64,000 bases of DNA from an uncultured Porphyromonadaceae bacterium (GCA_947649495.1 CANSRU010000005.1:86780-150779), one strand, 5' to 3'; positions 37,294 through 47,181 are shown, counted from the stretch's first letter. Numbers and translations are program-made. Notes: generated from the sequence alone by a model not told the origin.

Positions 37294-37325
37294 GGGGGAC
37301 ACCCGGCCTGACGGCCTTCTCCCCC
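37294..37325. repeat. Inverted repeat 1 of hairpin cluster
   Basis: ggggga (37294-37299) pairs with tccccc (37320-37325) around an inner ggcc/ggcc stem with a 4-nt loop. Confidence 0.6.
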
Positions 37326-37365
37326 GCAAGAGCGGAGCCAGCTGTGAAGCGAGCTCCGCTCTTGC
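37326..37365. repeat. Inverted repeat 2 of hairpin cluster
   Basis: gcaagagcggagc (37326-37338) and its perfect complement gctccgctcttgc (37353-37365), 14-nt loop. Confidence 0.8.
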
Positions 37366-37414
37366 ATCCCCACTCCACCACAAAATCGCTCGTTGCACTC
37401 CTCTTGAAAAGGAT

Positions 37415-37442
37415 GGGAGCCATGTCTCACGACATAGCTCCC
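37415..37442. repeat. Inverted repeat 3 of hairpin cluster
   Basis: gggagc/gctccc outer stem and atgtc/gacat inner stem with one mismatch and the 4-nt loop tcac. Confidence 0.75.
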
Positions 37443-37547
37443 AATTAACATGTTGTAAAGTGTATACAGGGATGTGATTATTTGTTAGTGTTGATTGTTG
37501 TTATACAGATTAGTTTCGTTTACAGCACAAATGTATTGTAAAAATAG

Positions 37548-37574
37548 AAAACCGCCGAAAAATTTGGCGGTTTT
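37548..37574. terminator. Terminator of the ABC exporter gene
   Basis: aaaaccgcc and ggcggtttt form a stem with a 9-nt loop, 48 nt past the minus-strand stop codon; U-rich on both sides. Confidence 0.75.
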
Positions 37575-37621
37575 CGCATATATGATATTATGATTTGGTT
37601 GCCGGGGCGCGTTTGCCGTGA

Positions 37622-39454
37622 CTATTTCATGGACTGCATCTCGACAAGCCGAGTATAGTAGCCATTGAGCGCAAGCAGTTCCTCGTGGGTGCCACGCTCC
37701 ACTATCTGCCCCTCGTGCATCACGCATATCTGTGTGGCATTCTTGATAGTTGACAGTCTGTGGGCTATCACCAGCGTGGTGCGGTCTTTCATAAGTCGCT
37801 CCAATGCCTGCTGAACCAGAAGTTCGCTTTCGCTGTCGAGCGCCGACGTAGCCTCATCGAGAATCAATATCGGCGGATTTTTCAGAATGGCGCGTGCTAT
37901 CGACACACGCTGACGCTGTCCACCCGAAAGTTTGCATCCGCGGTCGCCGATATTTGTATTGTAACCATCCTCGCTCGCCACAATGAATTCGTGGGCATTG
38001 GCTATGCGTGCCGCCTGCTCCACCTCCTGACGTGTGGCGTTAGCCACTCCAAAGGTTATGTTATTGTAAAACGAATCGTTGAACAGAATAGCCTCCTGAT
38101 TCACATTGCCCATCAACGAGCGCAGATCATGCACTTTCATGTCGCGAATGTCCACACCATCCACGGTGATACGTCCGCCATCCACATCGTAGAATCGGGG
38201 CAACAGGTCGGCCAACGTCGACTTGCCGCTGCCGCTCTGACCCACGAGCGCCACTGTATCGCCGGGCTTGATGGTAAACGACACATCCTTTGCCACCTGC
38301 ACCTGCTTATCGTAGCTGAACGTCACATTCTCGTATCTCACCTCACCGCGAAGATGCGATATACGCATCGGTTTATCGGGGTCGGCTATTGGATTCACGG
38401 CATTGAGTATCTTGTCCACACGTTCCATGGAGGCCAGACCCTTCTGGATAGAATACATGGCTTTCGACAGCTCCTTGGCCGGATTTATAATGCTGTAGAA
38501 AATAACCATGTAATAGATAAAATCGGGAGCGTTGATATTGGACTCGCCATTGAGTATCAATGCACCACCGAACCACAGCACTATGGCTATTGTCAGCGTG
38601 CCGAGAAATTCGCTCATGGGGTGGGCGAGAGTCTGGCGGCGTGCCACCCGGTTGGAGAGCCGGAAAAATTCCTGTGTACCGGCATGGAAGCGGTTCTTCA
38701 CCTTATCCTCGGCATTGAATGCCTTGATAATACGCAATCCGCCGAGAGTCTCCTCAATATTGCTCATCAAGGCGCCCCACTGTTCCTGACTTTCAAGCGA
38801 TTTACGCTTCAACCGCTTGCCCATGCGTCCCATGGCAAATCCGGCCAACGGCAGGAGCAGAAGCACAAATATGGTAAGCTGCCAGCTTATCATGAGCATT
38901 GTCGACAGATACACAATGATGAGCACCGGATTCTTAAACATCATGTCGAGCGACGAGGTTATTGAGTTTTCAATCTCAGCCACGTCACCGCTCATGCGTG
39001 CCATCACATCTCCCTTGCGCTCGGATGTAAAAAACGATATGGGGAGTGTAACAATCTTATCGTAGACATGATTGCGTATATCACGCACTATACCCGAACG
39101 GAGCGGAATTATGAAATATCCGCTCAGATAAGCCGTGCCGGTCTTGAAAGCAGTCATCACCACAAGCATCACTGCAAGCACGGCGAGCGTCATCGACGGT
39201 CCCCACGCCCCTATGGCCTCCTGAGTGTAATAGTAAAAATTATTGAGGGCCACATCCTTGAGCGATGCCGAACCCACAGGCATGAACGAATATCCCGACT
39301 CCCTTATCTGGAAAAGCATCTCCAGGATAGGGATTATAAGGGCAAACGACACCAATGTGAGTACTGCCGACAGGAAATTGAACACGATGTTCAATATCAG
39401 ATATTTCTTATATGGAGGCACAAAGCGCCGCAGAAGATTCCAAAGTTGACCCAT
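37622..39454 (-). CDS. ABC exporter, fused permease and ATPase (MsbA-like)
   Basis: I use ATG 39454 (MGQLWNLLRRFVPPYKKYL); the frame opens 20 codons earlier at 39514 but that part is not membrane-like. The 610-residue protein has a six-helix transmembrane domain (about 20-320) and an ATPase with Walker A GQSGSGKST, signature LSGGQRQR and Walker B ILILDEATSALD. It resembles MsbA-type lipid exporters. The divergent lpxB gene supports a role in lipid A transport, though drug or other lipid export is possible. Confidence 0.88.
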   Translation of the reverse strand: MGQLWNLLRRFVPPYKKYLILNIVFNFLSAVLTLVSFALIIPILEMLFQIRESGYSFMPVGSASLKDVALNNFYYYTQEAIGAWGPSMTLAVLAVMLVVMTAFKTGTAYLSGYFIIPLRSGIVRDIRNHVYDKIVTLPISFFTSERKGDVMARMSGDVAEIENSITSSLDMMFKNPVLIIVYLSTMLMISWQLTIFVLLLLPLAGFAMGRMGKRLKRKSLESQEQWGALMSNIEETLGGLRIIKAFNAEDKVKNRFHAGTQEFFRLSNRVARRQTLAHPMSEFLGTLTIAIVLWFGGALILNGESNINAPDFIYYMVIFYSIINPAKELSKAMYSIQKGLASMERVDKILNAVNPIADPDKPMRISHLRGEVRYENVTFSYDKQVQVAKDVSFTIKPGDTVALVGQSGSGKSTLADLLPRFYDVDGGRITVDGVDIRDMKVHDLRSLMGNVNQEAILFNDSFYNNITFGVANATRQEVEQAARIANAHEFIVASEDGYNTNIGDRGCKLSGGQRQRVSIARAILKNPPILILDEATSALDSESELLVQQALERLMKDRTTLVIAHRLSTIKNATQICVMHEGQIVERGTHEELLALNGYYTRLVEMQSMK

Positions 39455-39535
39455 ATGTATATGGTGATGTATGGCTAATGTTTCTGCAAAATTACAAAAT
39501 AGTCCGTATATCATGCCACATCGGCCATCTGATTA

Positions 39536-39567
39536 TTGGATAAAACGGACAAAAATTTGTAACTTTG
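39536..39567 (+). promoter_or_regulatory. Promoter of lpxB
   Basis: TTG (39536-39538) lies 21 nt upstream of TAACTTTG (39560-39567), 41 nt before the ATG at 39609. This argues against the longer open frame starting at 39471. Confidence 0.6.
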
Positions 39568-39608
39568 ACGTCAATACCATTCAGATTCAACAAAATCAGC
39601 ATTACATC

Positions 39609-40733
39609 ATGCACTATTTCATATCGGCCGGAGAGCCGTCAGGCGACCTCCACGCGTCGGCTCTCATATCTGAACTGCGGCAACTGGATCCATCGGCCAC
39701 ATTCACTTTTCTCGGAGGCGATCTCATGGCTCAAGCCTCAGGTTCGGAGCCGGTGATACATTACCGACAGATGGCATTCATGGGGTTCAGCGAGGTACTG
39801 CGCAATCTGCGCACCATATTCGGCAATCTCGCCAAAGCAAAAAAAGCTCTCGGCAATTCGGGAGCCGATGCCCTTATACTCGTGGACTATCCGAGTTTCA
39901 ATCTGAAACTCGCAAAATACGCATGCACGCTCGGCATTCCGGTATTTTATTACATATCCCCCAAAGTGTGGGCATGGAAAGAATGGCGTGTAAAGGACCT
40001 GAAGAAATACACCACACGCATGCTGAGCATACTCCCCTTCGAGGTGGAATATTTCAATGGAAAGGGGATGCAGGTGGATTATGTGGGAAATCCCTCGCTC
40101 GAAGAGGTCGACCGCCGGCTCAGCAATGTGCCTGACGCGGCAGCATTCCGCAAAACCCACAATCTCACCGATGCCCCCATTCTCGCACTCGTACCCGGAA
40201 GCCGGCGCGGCGAGATCAGGAACAACCTGCCGATTATGGATGCAGTGGCCCGGCGACATCCCGGGATGCAGGCTGTGATAGCTGCCGCCCCCGGCATAGA
40301 AACGGATTTTTACCGCGAATACTCCAATCTACCTATGGTCCAGAACGCCACATTCGACCTTATGGCCAATGCTTGCTGCGCACTTGTCACCTCGGGTACA
40401 GCCACACTCGAATGCGCCCTCTGCGGCACCCCTCAGGTGGTGTGCTACCGTGCCAACGGTGTGAAATTGAGCTACAATATAATGAAGCACCTCATCAAGT
40501 CGCCTTTCGTATCCCTTCCCAATCTAATAACCGGAAAGGAGATTATACCCGAAATGCTGGTGCATCTATGCACAGTGGATTCCGTAGATGCCGAACTATG
40601 CCGACTGTTGCCGGGACATGAAGGACGGGTGCTGCAACTGGATGGATACAAGGAAATGCGCCACCGGCTCGGCACTTCACGGGCTGCAGCAGGGGCAGCA
40701 TCAATAATTTACAATAATCTCTACCGCCAATGA
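39609..40733 (+). CDS. lpxB: Lipid-A-disaccharide synthase
   Basis: The start is ATG 39609 (MHYFISAGEPSGDLHASALI), the canonical LpxB opening. The 374-residue protein contains FMGFSEVL, VDYPSFNLKLAKYA, YYISPKVWAWKEWRVK and LVPGSRRGEI, all LpxB hallmarks. It joins UDP-2,3-diacylglucosamine and lipid X into the lipid A disaccharide at the inner membrane. Its stop overlaps the phosphatase start (ATGA at 40730). Confidence 0.96.
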   Translation: MHYFISAGEPSGDLHASALISELRQLDPSATFTFLGGDLMAQASGSEPVIHYRQMAFMGFSEVLRNLRTIFGNLAKAKKALGNSGADALILVDYPSFNLKLAKYACTLGIPVFYYISPKVWAWKEWRVKDLKKYTTRMLSILPFEVEYFNGKGMQVDYVGNPSLEEVDRRLSNVPDAAAFRKTHNLTDAPILALVPGSRRGEIRNNLPIMDAVARRHPGMQAVIAAAPGIETDFYREYSNLPMVQNATFDLMANACCALVTSGTATLECALCGTPQVVCYRANGVKLSYNIMKHLIKSPFVSLPNLITGKEIIPEMLVHLCTVDSVDAELCRLLPGHEGRVLQLDGYKEMRHRLGTSRAAAGAASIIYNNLYRQ

Positions 40734-41275
40734 ACATTCTCCACTATCACTCCGACCCCAAAATACTCGAGGCCATACATGGCATAGCCGACCCCGGCAA
40801 CATCAGAATACTCTTTATATGCCTCGGCAACATCTGCCGAAGCCCTGCCGCCGAAGGAATGATGCTTGATGTGATAGAACGCCACGATGACACAGCCCGT
40901 TGGACCATAGACTCCGCCGGAACAGGAGGATACCACGTGGGCGACCTCCCCGACGGACGCATGCGCGCCCATGCCAGACGACGCGGTATAAATCTCACAC
41001 ATATATGCCGGCAGATATCCGAAATAGATTTCGACAGATTCGACATCATAATAGGCATGGACGCGTCCAATCTGTCGCGGCTCCACGCCATGGCACCATC
41101 TGTTGACGATGAGCGAAAAATATTGCCTATGGCCGCATTTTTCAATCAGCCGGCGCATTTCGACCACGTGCCCGACCCCTATTACAATGGTGCCGAAGGT
41201 TTTGAGACCGTGCTTGACCTACTCACCGGTGCTACCGAAAACCTCTACGACACCATTGTGGCCAACCTGCCCTGA
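40730..41275 (+). CDS. Low-molecular-weight protein tyrosine phosphatase
   Basis: The 181-residue protein has the phosphatase loop CLGNICRSP (C-x5-R-S) after about 30 extra N-terminal residues, and the general acid Asp in VPDPYYNG. LMW-PTPs act on phosphotyrosine or low-molecular phosphates and often control polysaccharide export kinases. It is coupled to lpxB. In this window the Wzz-like protein lacks a P-loop, so its target is not obvious. Confidence 0.9.
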   Translation: MNILHYHSDPKILEAIHGIADPGNIRILFICLGNICRSPAAEGMMLDVIERHDDTARWTIDSAGTGGYHVGDLPDGRMRAHARRRGINLTHICRQISEIDFDRFDIIIGMDASNLSRLHAMAPSVDDERKILPMAAFFNQPAHFDHVPDPYYNGAEGFETVLDLLTGATENLYDTIVANLP

Positions 41276-41348
41276 GCCACACCAACTTCTTTGGCATGAC
41301 TTTTGTTATTATATAAGACAATTACTAACGACAAGATTTAATATAATT

Positions 41349-41936
41349 ATGGAAAAAATTGAACCCGGTAAATATGTGGAACTCGGCTACGACCTTTACG
41401 AGGTGACACCTGAAGGTGAGAAACTCGTGCATCAGACCTCGGCCGACGACCCTGAAAAGATAGTATTCGGCGTGACCCGCGGCATGATAGTTCCTTTGGA
41501 AAAAGCTATCGAAGGCCTTGGTGAGGGCGGCGAATTTGACGTAACCGTAAAAGCTGATGAAGCATTCGGACCACATGACCCCGAACAGATTGCAACCCTG
41601 CCCCGCGACATTTTTGAAGTGGATGGCAAATTCGATACCGACATGGTGAACCCCGGAGCTGTACTCCCGATGATGACAGCCGACGGATTCCGGATCAACG
41701 GTGTGGTTACCGAAGTTACCGACACTGACGTAAAGATGGATTTCAACCATCCACTCGCAGGTAAGGATGTCCGCTTCAAAGGCAAAATCACTGTGGTGCG
41801 CGATGCCACTCCCGAGGAGTTGCAACCCGCCCATGGCTGTGGCTGCGGATGCCACGGCGGTGACTGCGGTGATGATGCTTGCGGATGCGACGGCCACGAT
41901 TCGTGTGGCGACGGCTCTTGCGGCTGCAACCATTGA
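41349..41936 (+). CDS. SlyD-like FKBP-type peptidyl-prolyl isomerase
   Basis: The start is ATG 41349 (MEKIEPGKYVELGYDLYEV). The 195-residue protein has the FKBP core with an inserted flap domain (EAFGPHDPEQIATLPRDIF) as in SlyD. It ends in a Cys/His/Gly/Asp-rich tail of about 40 residues (HGCGCGCHGGDCGDD...) able to bind metal ions. It catalyses prolyl isomerisation and acts as a chaperone, with possible nickel delivery. The longer open frame back to 41103 overlaps the phosphatase gene and is rejected. Confidence 0.93.
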   Translation: MEKIEPGKYVELGYDLYEVTPEGEKLVHQTSADDPEKIVFGVTRGMIVPLEKAIEGLGEGGEFDVTVKADEAFGPHDPEQIATLPRDIFEVDGKFDTDMVNPGAVLPMMTADGFRINGVVTEVTDTDVKMDFNHPLAGKDVRFKGKITVVRDATPEELQPAHGCGCGCHGGDCGDDACGCDGHDSCGDGSCGCNH

Positions 41937-41954
41937 TAACATCCCTTTTCACAT

Positions 41955-41990
41955 AAAAAATAGATTCCATTACGGTGGAATCTATTTTTT
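41955..41990. terminator. Bidirectional terminator after slyD
   Basis: Perfect 15-bp arms aaaaaatagattcca and tggaatctatttttt with the 6-nt loop ttacgg; A- and T-runs on both sides, between convergent genes. Confidence 0.9.
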
Positions 41991-43031
41991 TATATCCTTT
42001 TGTTCGGGTATATTGGGGTGAGAGTCGTGTGGCCGCGGGCGCACCGCATCAGCCTTTATCTTCGGATAAAACATATCGCAGCAATCGGCCACCCACTGTG
42101 TAAATCCAACCGGCAACAGAGCCACAGCCGAAAAAAGCAAACGCCATGGCCACTTTAAATGACGCATGCGCATAATTCTGGAATTCACCTCGGGAAATGT
42201 CTTTTTCCATCTTGCCACATCCTTGTCGCGGCCACGCAACATTTTTACCTTAGCGAAAAATTTAAGATGTGTAAGGAACTCCTCGTTTTCATCGTGCAGA
42301 TTCCGCTCATCAAGCCACTGCTCAAGCAAAAGCGCCATCATAAGATGGTCCTCGAGCTGCCTGCCCTGATTTCCTGACGACAGGGACTGGCCGGACGATG
42401 CGACATAATGGTACAACGGTTTGCCTATATACACCACCTCAGGCTTGAATGCCATGAATCTCGCCACCACCCCGAGATCTTCCCAGCAATCCACTCCGTC
42501 AAACGCCACAATCTCGTTATCATCGAGCATACTGCGCCGCAACAGTTTGTTCCAAAGGGAAAAATGGATGGTATCAAACTTCATGTCGTTGAGATTGGCC
42601 ACTTCGGCCGGAAATCCCACTACTGTGGTTTTACCGGGTTCTTCACGCATATACCGGGCGAATACGGCATCGGCCTTTCCATCTCCACATGCGCGCCACA
42701 TCACCTCGAGAGCGTCCGGCTCCATATAGTCGTCGGCATCGCATCTTATCACATATCGACCCCTGGCGTTGGTGTATCCGACAAGTGTTCCATGACCTAC
42801 CCCTCGCTGCACACCGATTGAAATGAGCCTGTGCTTACCGGTAAACTCGGGATGCAGCGCGACAAAGTCCTGCAACAATTCAGCCGAGCGGTCGGTGCTT
42901 CCGTCGTCCACAAACAGATATTCCACATTGTCGAGCGTCTGCGCGGCCAGCGAGTGCAAAGTACGCCCGATGGTGTTCTCGGCATTATGAAACACCACCA
43001 CCACACTTATATATGGCTCGTTTATCTCCAT
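41982..43031 (-). CDS. Glycosyltransferase family 2 at the end of the gcv operon
   Basis: The 349-residue protein opens YISVVVVFHNAENTIGRTLHSLAAQTLDNVEYLFVDDGSTD, with the donor-site RCDADDYMEPDAL and WEDLGVVARF acceptor region of GT2 enzymes. A weak C-terminal hydrophobic helix (WRLLFSAVALLPVGFTQWVADCC) suggests membrane contact. It lies 15 nt after lpdA on the same strand, so it is probably co-transcribed with the glycine-cleavage genes. The functional link, if any, is unclear. Confidence 0.85.
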   Translation of the reverse strand: MEINEPYISVVVVFHNAENTIGRTLHSLAAQTLDNVEYLFVDDGSTDRSAELLQDFVALHPEFTGKHRLISIGVQRGVGHGTLVGYTNARGRYVIRCDADDYMEPDALEVMWRACGDGKADAVFARYMREEPGKTTVVGFPAEVANLNDMKFDTIHFSLWNKLLRRSMLDDNEIVAFDGVDCWEDLGVVARFMAFKPEVVYIGKPLYHYVASSGQSLSSGNQGRQLEDHLMMALLLEQWLDERNLHDENEEFLTHLKFFAKVKMLRGRDKDVARWKKTFPEVNSRIMRMRHLKWPWRLLFSAVALLPVGFTQWVADCCDMFYPKIKADAVRPRPHDSHPNIPEQKDIKK

Positions 43032-43046
43032 CAGTGTTACAACTAA

Positions 43047-44369
43047 CTATCTTAACGCATTGTTCAAAGCCATCGGCAGAAGTTCGGAGAGAGTAGGATG
43101 GATATGCACAGTCTCCATAAGGGCACAAGCCGTAATCCCACATTCCATCGCCACAGACACCTCCTGCACCATATCGGCGGCATGAGCCCCGCATATATGG
43201 CAGCCAAGTATCTCTCCGGTATTTCTGTCCACTATCATCTTTACCATTCCATCAGGCTCGCCCATCGCCATAGCCTTGCCCGATGCACGGTATATAGCCT
43301 GCCCTGCCGACACCTGAAGTCCTTGTGCCAGACAAGCATCTTCGGTCAGACCCACCGAAGCACATTCGGGGATTGAAAACACCGCGCCCGGGATATAGCG
43401 GGGAAGAGCCCTATGCCCCAGTGCTACCTGTCCCTGGAGTGTTGCGGCATGAGCCAGAAGACACCGGCCATTGACATCGCCCACGGCATATATACCGGGA
43501 ATATTCGTGGCCATCGAATCGTCAACAGCTATAAAGCCCCGGTCAAGAGCGACTCCAAGCTCCCTCAATCCGTCGGGCAACACTGGCCTGCGTCCTACAG
43601 CCATCAACACCATTGACGCTCCTACAGATTTAGGTTTGCCTTTCAGTTCATAATTCACCGTACATCCGGCTTCGACAGACACGACATTCGCTCCGGTGAC
43701 GATACTTATGCCACGGCGTTTCAATGCCGTGCGCAGACGCTTGGCCACATCCGCATCAAACCCCGGCAATATCTCACGGCTATATTCAAGCACCGTGACA
43801 TCCACACCGAAAGCATTCAACACCGAAGCAAACTCCATTCCTATAACGCCACCACCTATTATGGCTATACTTTCAGGCAATTCCGTGGCCGACAAAAGAA
43901 AATCGCTGTCCACACAGAGTTCCGCTCCGGGTATATCCAGAACTGCAGGCCGGGAACCAGTGGCAATTATGATTTTGGGAGCTACATATATATCACCATT
44001 GACCTCCACAGTATCACGCGACAGCAACCGTGCATCGCCATGAACCACATCAACTTTGCCGAGCACATATTCCACAGCCTCGCGGAGCGAGCGCACCACC
44101 TCATCTTTCCGTTCAGCCACACGGCGGTAATCCACCGAGATATTTCCGGCATCAATACCATAGGAGGCAGCGTTGCCTGCGGTAAGTGCCACTTCAGCCG
44201 AACGGCACAAAGCTTTTGTCGGTATGCATCCGCGGTTAAGGCATGTGCCGCCAAGCTCTCCACGCTCGGCAAGCATGACACGCAGTCCGGAGGCAGCCGC
44301 CGAGGCAGCTGTCTCATAACCGCCCGGACCGGCGCCTATCACTATTATATCGTAATCCGTAGTTCTCAC
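43047..44369 (-). CDS. lpdA: Dihydrolipoyl dehydrogenase (E3/L protein)
   Basis: The 440-residue flavoprotein has the FAD motif IIVIGAGPGGYETAASA, the redox disulfide GGTCLNRGCIPTK, the NAD-binding IIGGGVIGMEFASVLNAFG and the C-terminal VHIHPTLSELLP with the catalytic His-Glu. It reoxidises dihydrolipoyl-GcvH. Overlaps gcvPB by 4 nt, so this copy is dedicated to the glycine-cleavage operon. Confidence 0.95.
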   Translation of the reverse strand: MRTTDYDIIVIGAGPGGYETAASAAASGLRVMLAERGELGGTCLNRGCIPTKALCRSAEVALTAGNAASYGIDAGNISVDYRRVAERKDEVVRSLREAVEYVLGKVDVVHGDARLLSRDTVEVNGDIYVAPKIIIATGSRPAVLDIPGAELCVDSDFLLSATELPESIAIIGGGVIGMEFASVLNAFGVDVTVLEYSREILPGFDADVAKRLRTALKRRGISIVTGANVVSVEAGCTVNYELKGKPKSVGASMVLMAVGRRPVLPDGLRELGVALDRGFIAVDDSMATNIPGIYAVGDVNGRCLLAHAATLQGQVALGHRALPRYIPGAVFSIPECASVGLTEDACLAQGLQVSAGQAIYRASGKAMAMGEPDGMVKMIVDRNTGEILGCHICGAHAADMVQEVSVAMECGITACALMETVHIHPTLSELLPMALNNALR

Positions 44370-45829
44370 TGCATCAAATCAAAGTATGTGACTTTAGGCG
44401 ATAAAGCTGCCTTGGTATCATCGGGAAGGCCGACAGGGGTGTTATGCGGAGCCGACTTGACCACCTCGGGCGATTCCGCCGCCTCGCGCGCTATATCACG
44501 CATCACCGCTATAAACTCATCGAGAGTCTCGCGGCTCTCCGTCTCGGTAGGTTCTATCATAAGTGACTCATGGAACAGCAGCGGGAAATAGATGGTCGGC
44601 GCATGATACCCATGGTCGAGCAACCGCTTGGCCACATTAAGGGTGGAGACCCCGGAAGTCTTGTCGGCCAGACCATCGAACACAAACTCATGTTTACACA
44701 CACGGTCTATGGGCAATTCATACACATCGCGGAGCGACTCCTTGACATAGTTGGCGTTCAATGTCGCCAGTCGGCCGGCCTGAGCCAATCCATCGCATCC
44801 AAGCGACAGAATATAACTCAACGCACGGAGCTGAACAGCAAAATTGCCCAACGTGGCCGACACCGAACCGAGCGAGCCGTCGGATTGCGACAGACCGAAC
44901 GATCCGTCGGCATTCTTGACCACACGCGGATTGGGAAGAAATTTCTCAAGGCCACTGCGTACACCTACAGGTCCTGCCCCCGGCCCGCCACCGCCATGCG
45001 GTGTGGAGAATGTCTTGTGCAGATTGACATGCATCACATCAAAACCCATATCGCCGGGACGCGCCACACCGAGCATAGGATTGAGATTTGCACCGTCGTA
45101 GTACATAAGCGCTCCGGCATCGTGCACCATATCAGCTATTTCCCTAACACGGCTCTCGAATATGCCCATGGTATTGGGATTGGTCATCATCACCGCGGCA
45201 ACGCTATCGTCAAGCACCGCGGAAAGAGCCTCGACATCCACCGTCCCGTCCGGCATACTTTTCACCTCTATCACTTTCAATCCGGCCACGGCAGCGCTCG
45301 CAGGATTGGTGCCATGAGCAGAATCAGGCACTATCACTTTAGTACGTTTGCTGTCGCCACGGCTATCATGCCATGCACGTATCACCATAAGTCCGGTAAG
45401 CTCACCATGCGCACCGGCAAATGGATTAAGCGTGAACTCCGCCATGCCCCCTATCTCAGCAAGATAGCATTGCAATGTATGATATGCCTCGAGAGCTCCC
45501 TGCACCGTAGACACCGGCTGCAGTGGATGCAGGCCTGCCATGGCAGGCAGCACCGCCATCTCCTCATTTATCTTAGGGTTATATTTCATTGTGCACGAGC
45601 CCAATGGATAAAAACCGGTATCCACACCGAAATTATTGGTGCTCATGTTATTATAATGTCTCACCACTGTAGGCTCGTCAACTTCAGGAAGTTCCGGCGC
45701 CGACTTGCGCAGCAATCCCTCGGGCAACAGGGTTGCACCCTCCGGACATCCGTTTGCGGGAAGACTGTAAGCCCTGCGGCCGGGACGAGAAAGTTCAAAT
45801 ATGAGTTTACCGTAATATTCTCTGTTCAT
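44366..45829 (-). CDS. gcvPB: Glycine dehydrogenase (decarboxylating) subunit 2
   Basis: The 487-residue PLP-binding half of the P protein has the lysine motif VNLHKTFSTPHGGGGPGAGPVGV and PDSAHGTNPASAAVAG. It decarboxylates glycine and hands the aminomethyl group to the lipoyl arm of GcvH, as a heterodimer with the gcvPA product. It follows gcvPA by 14 nt. Confidence 0.96.
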   Translation of the reverse strand: MNREYYGKLIFELSRPGRRAYSLPANGCPEGATLLPEGLLRKSAPELPEVDEPTVVRHYNNMSTNNFGVDTGFYPLGSCTMKYNPKINEEMAVLPAMAGLHPLQPVSTVQGALEAYHTLQCYLAEIGGMAEFTLNPFAGAHGELTGLMVIRAWHDSRGDSKRTKVIVPDSAHGTNPASAAVAGLKVIEVKSMPDGTVDVEALSAVLDDSVAAVMMTNPNTMGIFESRVREIADMVHDAGALMYYDGANLNPMLGVARPGDMGFDVMHVNLHKTFSTPHGGGGPGAGPVGVRSGLEKFLPNPRVVKNADGSFGLSQSDGSLGSVSATLGNFAVQLRALSYILSLGCDGLAQAGRLATLNANYVKESLRDVYELPIDRVCKHEFVFDGLADKTSGVSTLNVAKRLLDHGYHAPTIYFPLLFHESLMIEPTETESRETLDEFIAVMRDIAREAAESPEVVKSAPHNTPVGLPDDTKAALSPKVTYFDLMQ

Positions 45830-45843
45830 ATCTATATCCCTCC

Positions 45844-47178
45844 TTACATATTTTCCACTATACCGGCCAGCGCATCCATCTCCGAACGGTGATTCATCTC
45901 CGTTACAGCAATCAGAATCTCGCCATCGGCAATCTTAACCCCGGGAAGTATCCCTCCCGCCACGCATCGGGCCACAAAATCGTCCACATCAAAATCGCAC
46001 GTCATCACAAATTCATTGAGATATGGTGCCGATGGATACTTCAGCTTCATCCGGCCCGTCTTTTCAAGCGCCGCCACCAGATACCGTGCGCCATCCATGG
46101 ACTTCTCACACACTTCACGCAGACCTGCGGCACCCATCACCGACAGATAGACGGTGGCATACAAGGCCATGAGCCCCTGGTTGGAGCAAATGTTGCTCGT
46201 GGCTTTCTCACGGCGTATATGCTGCTCGCGGGCTTGGAGTGTGATCACGAACACACGCTGCCCGCCGGCATCCTCTGTAGCGCCCACTATACGTCCGGGC
46301 AATTTGCGCATCAAAGCCCGGGTACAACAAATGAATCCGAGATAAGGGCCGCCGTAACTGAGAGGCATGCCGAGCGACTGTCCGTCGCCCACGGCAATGT
46401 CGGCTCCCCATTCTCCGGGCGTGCGTATCACACCGAGCGCCGACGGCACACAATTGACTATAAACAAAGCCTTGTGCGCATGACACATTTCGGCCACACC
46501 TGAATAATCCTCGAGCAAACCGTAAAAATTAGGAGTAGCCACAATCACACCGGCCACATCATCCTGCTCCAGTTTCGACTGAAGGTCGACCAGATCAGTC
46601 ATGCCGTCAATCTGCCGTATATCATCGACCGTCACACCATGATAGCGCGCATAAGTGTCAATAACCTTACGTGTGTAAGGGTTCAATGTCTGTGATACAA
46701 GCACACGGTTACGCTTGCGCGAAGCCGCCACCGCCATCAGCATAGCCTCGGCTGTGGCCGTGGTGCCGTCGTACATCGACGCATTGCTCACCGCCATCCC
46801 TGTAAGGGCCGACATCATACTCTGATACTCAAATATATACTGGAGAGTTCCTTGTGAAATCTCAGGTTGATAAGGAGTGTATGCCGTAAGAAATTCCGAG
46901 CGTGATATCACCGACGATACCACCGCCGGCGAATAGTGATTGTAAAAACCTGCTCCGGCGAAACATGTCAGCGGCCGGTTGGCGGCACACAGTCTATGGA
47001 AATAATCGCGCACCTCCTTCTCACTCATACTTCGTGGCAACTCATAGTCGCGGTTAAGCACCAGACCGGGAGGCACATCGGCATACAGTTCATCGACCGA
47101 TGCCACACCGCAACGCTGAAGCATTGACTCAATGTCGGCTTCAGTATGTGGAAAATACCTGTGACCCATCAATTTCAA
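45844..47178 (-). CDS. gcvPA: Glycine dehydrogenase (decarboxylating) subunit 1
   Basis: The 444-residue protein opens HRYFPHTEADIESMLQRCGV and contains FAGAGFYNHYSPAVVSSVISRSEFLTAYTPYQPEISQGTLQ (in pieces), the signature of the N-terminal half of split P proteins. It lacks the PLP lysine, as expected. It is three bases from gcvH. Confidence 0.95.
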   Translation of the reverse strand: MKLMGHRYFPHTEADIESMLQRCGVASVDELYADVPPGLVLNRDYELPRSMSEKEVRDYFHRLCAANRPLTCFAGAGFYNHYSPAVVSSVISRSEFLTAYTPYQPEISQGTLQYIFEYQSMMSALTGMAVSNASMYDGTTATAEAMLMAVAASRKRNRVLVSQTLNPYTRKVIDTYARYHGVTVDDIRQIDGMTDLVDLQSKLEQDDVAGVIVATPNFYGLLEDYSGVAEMCHAHKALFIVNCVPSALGVIRTPGEWGADIAVGDGQSLGMPLSYGGPYLGFICCTRALMRKLPGRIVGATEDAGGQRVFVITLQAREQHIRREKATSNICSNQGLMALYATVYLSVMGAAGLREVCEKSMDGARYLVAALEKTGRMKLKYPSAPYLNEFVMTCDFDVDDFVARCVAGGILPGVKIADGEILIAVTEMNHRSEMDALAGIVENM

Positions 47179-47181
47179 TAT

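Larger units (their letters stand above)
37137..37621. other. Intergenic region with three consecutive hairpins
   Basis: No credible gene lies here. From 37294 to 37442 three inverted repeats follow one another (see separate entries), then a terminator at 37548-37574. A 67-codon minus-strand open frame at 37248-37451 spans the hairpins and has no recognisable features. The interval could encode a structured RNA or be a small non-autonomous repeat element. Confidence 0.5.

Noticed and set aside
37248..37451. Minus-strand open frame of 67 codons
   Set aside because: It spans the three hairpins and shows no recognisable domain; more likely a by-product of the repeats.
37760..38965. 401-codon plus-strand open frame opposite the ABC exporter
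   Set aside because: Antisense shadow of a gene with intact Walker motifs.
44570..45892. 440-codon plus-strand open frame opposite gcvPB
   Set aside because: It lies wholly over a clear glycine dehydrogenase gene; His/Arg-rich shadow translation.
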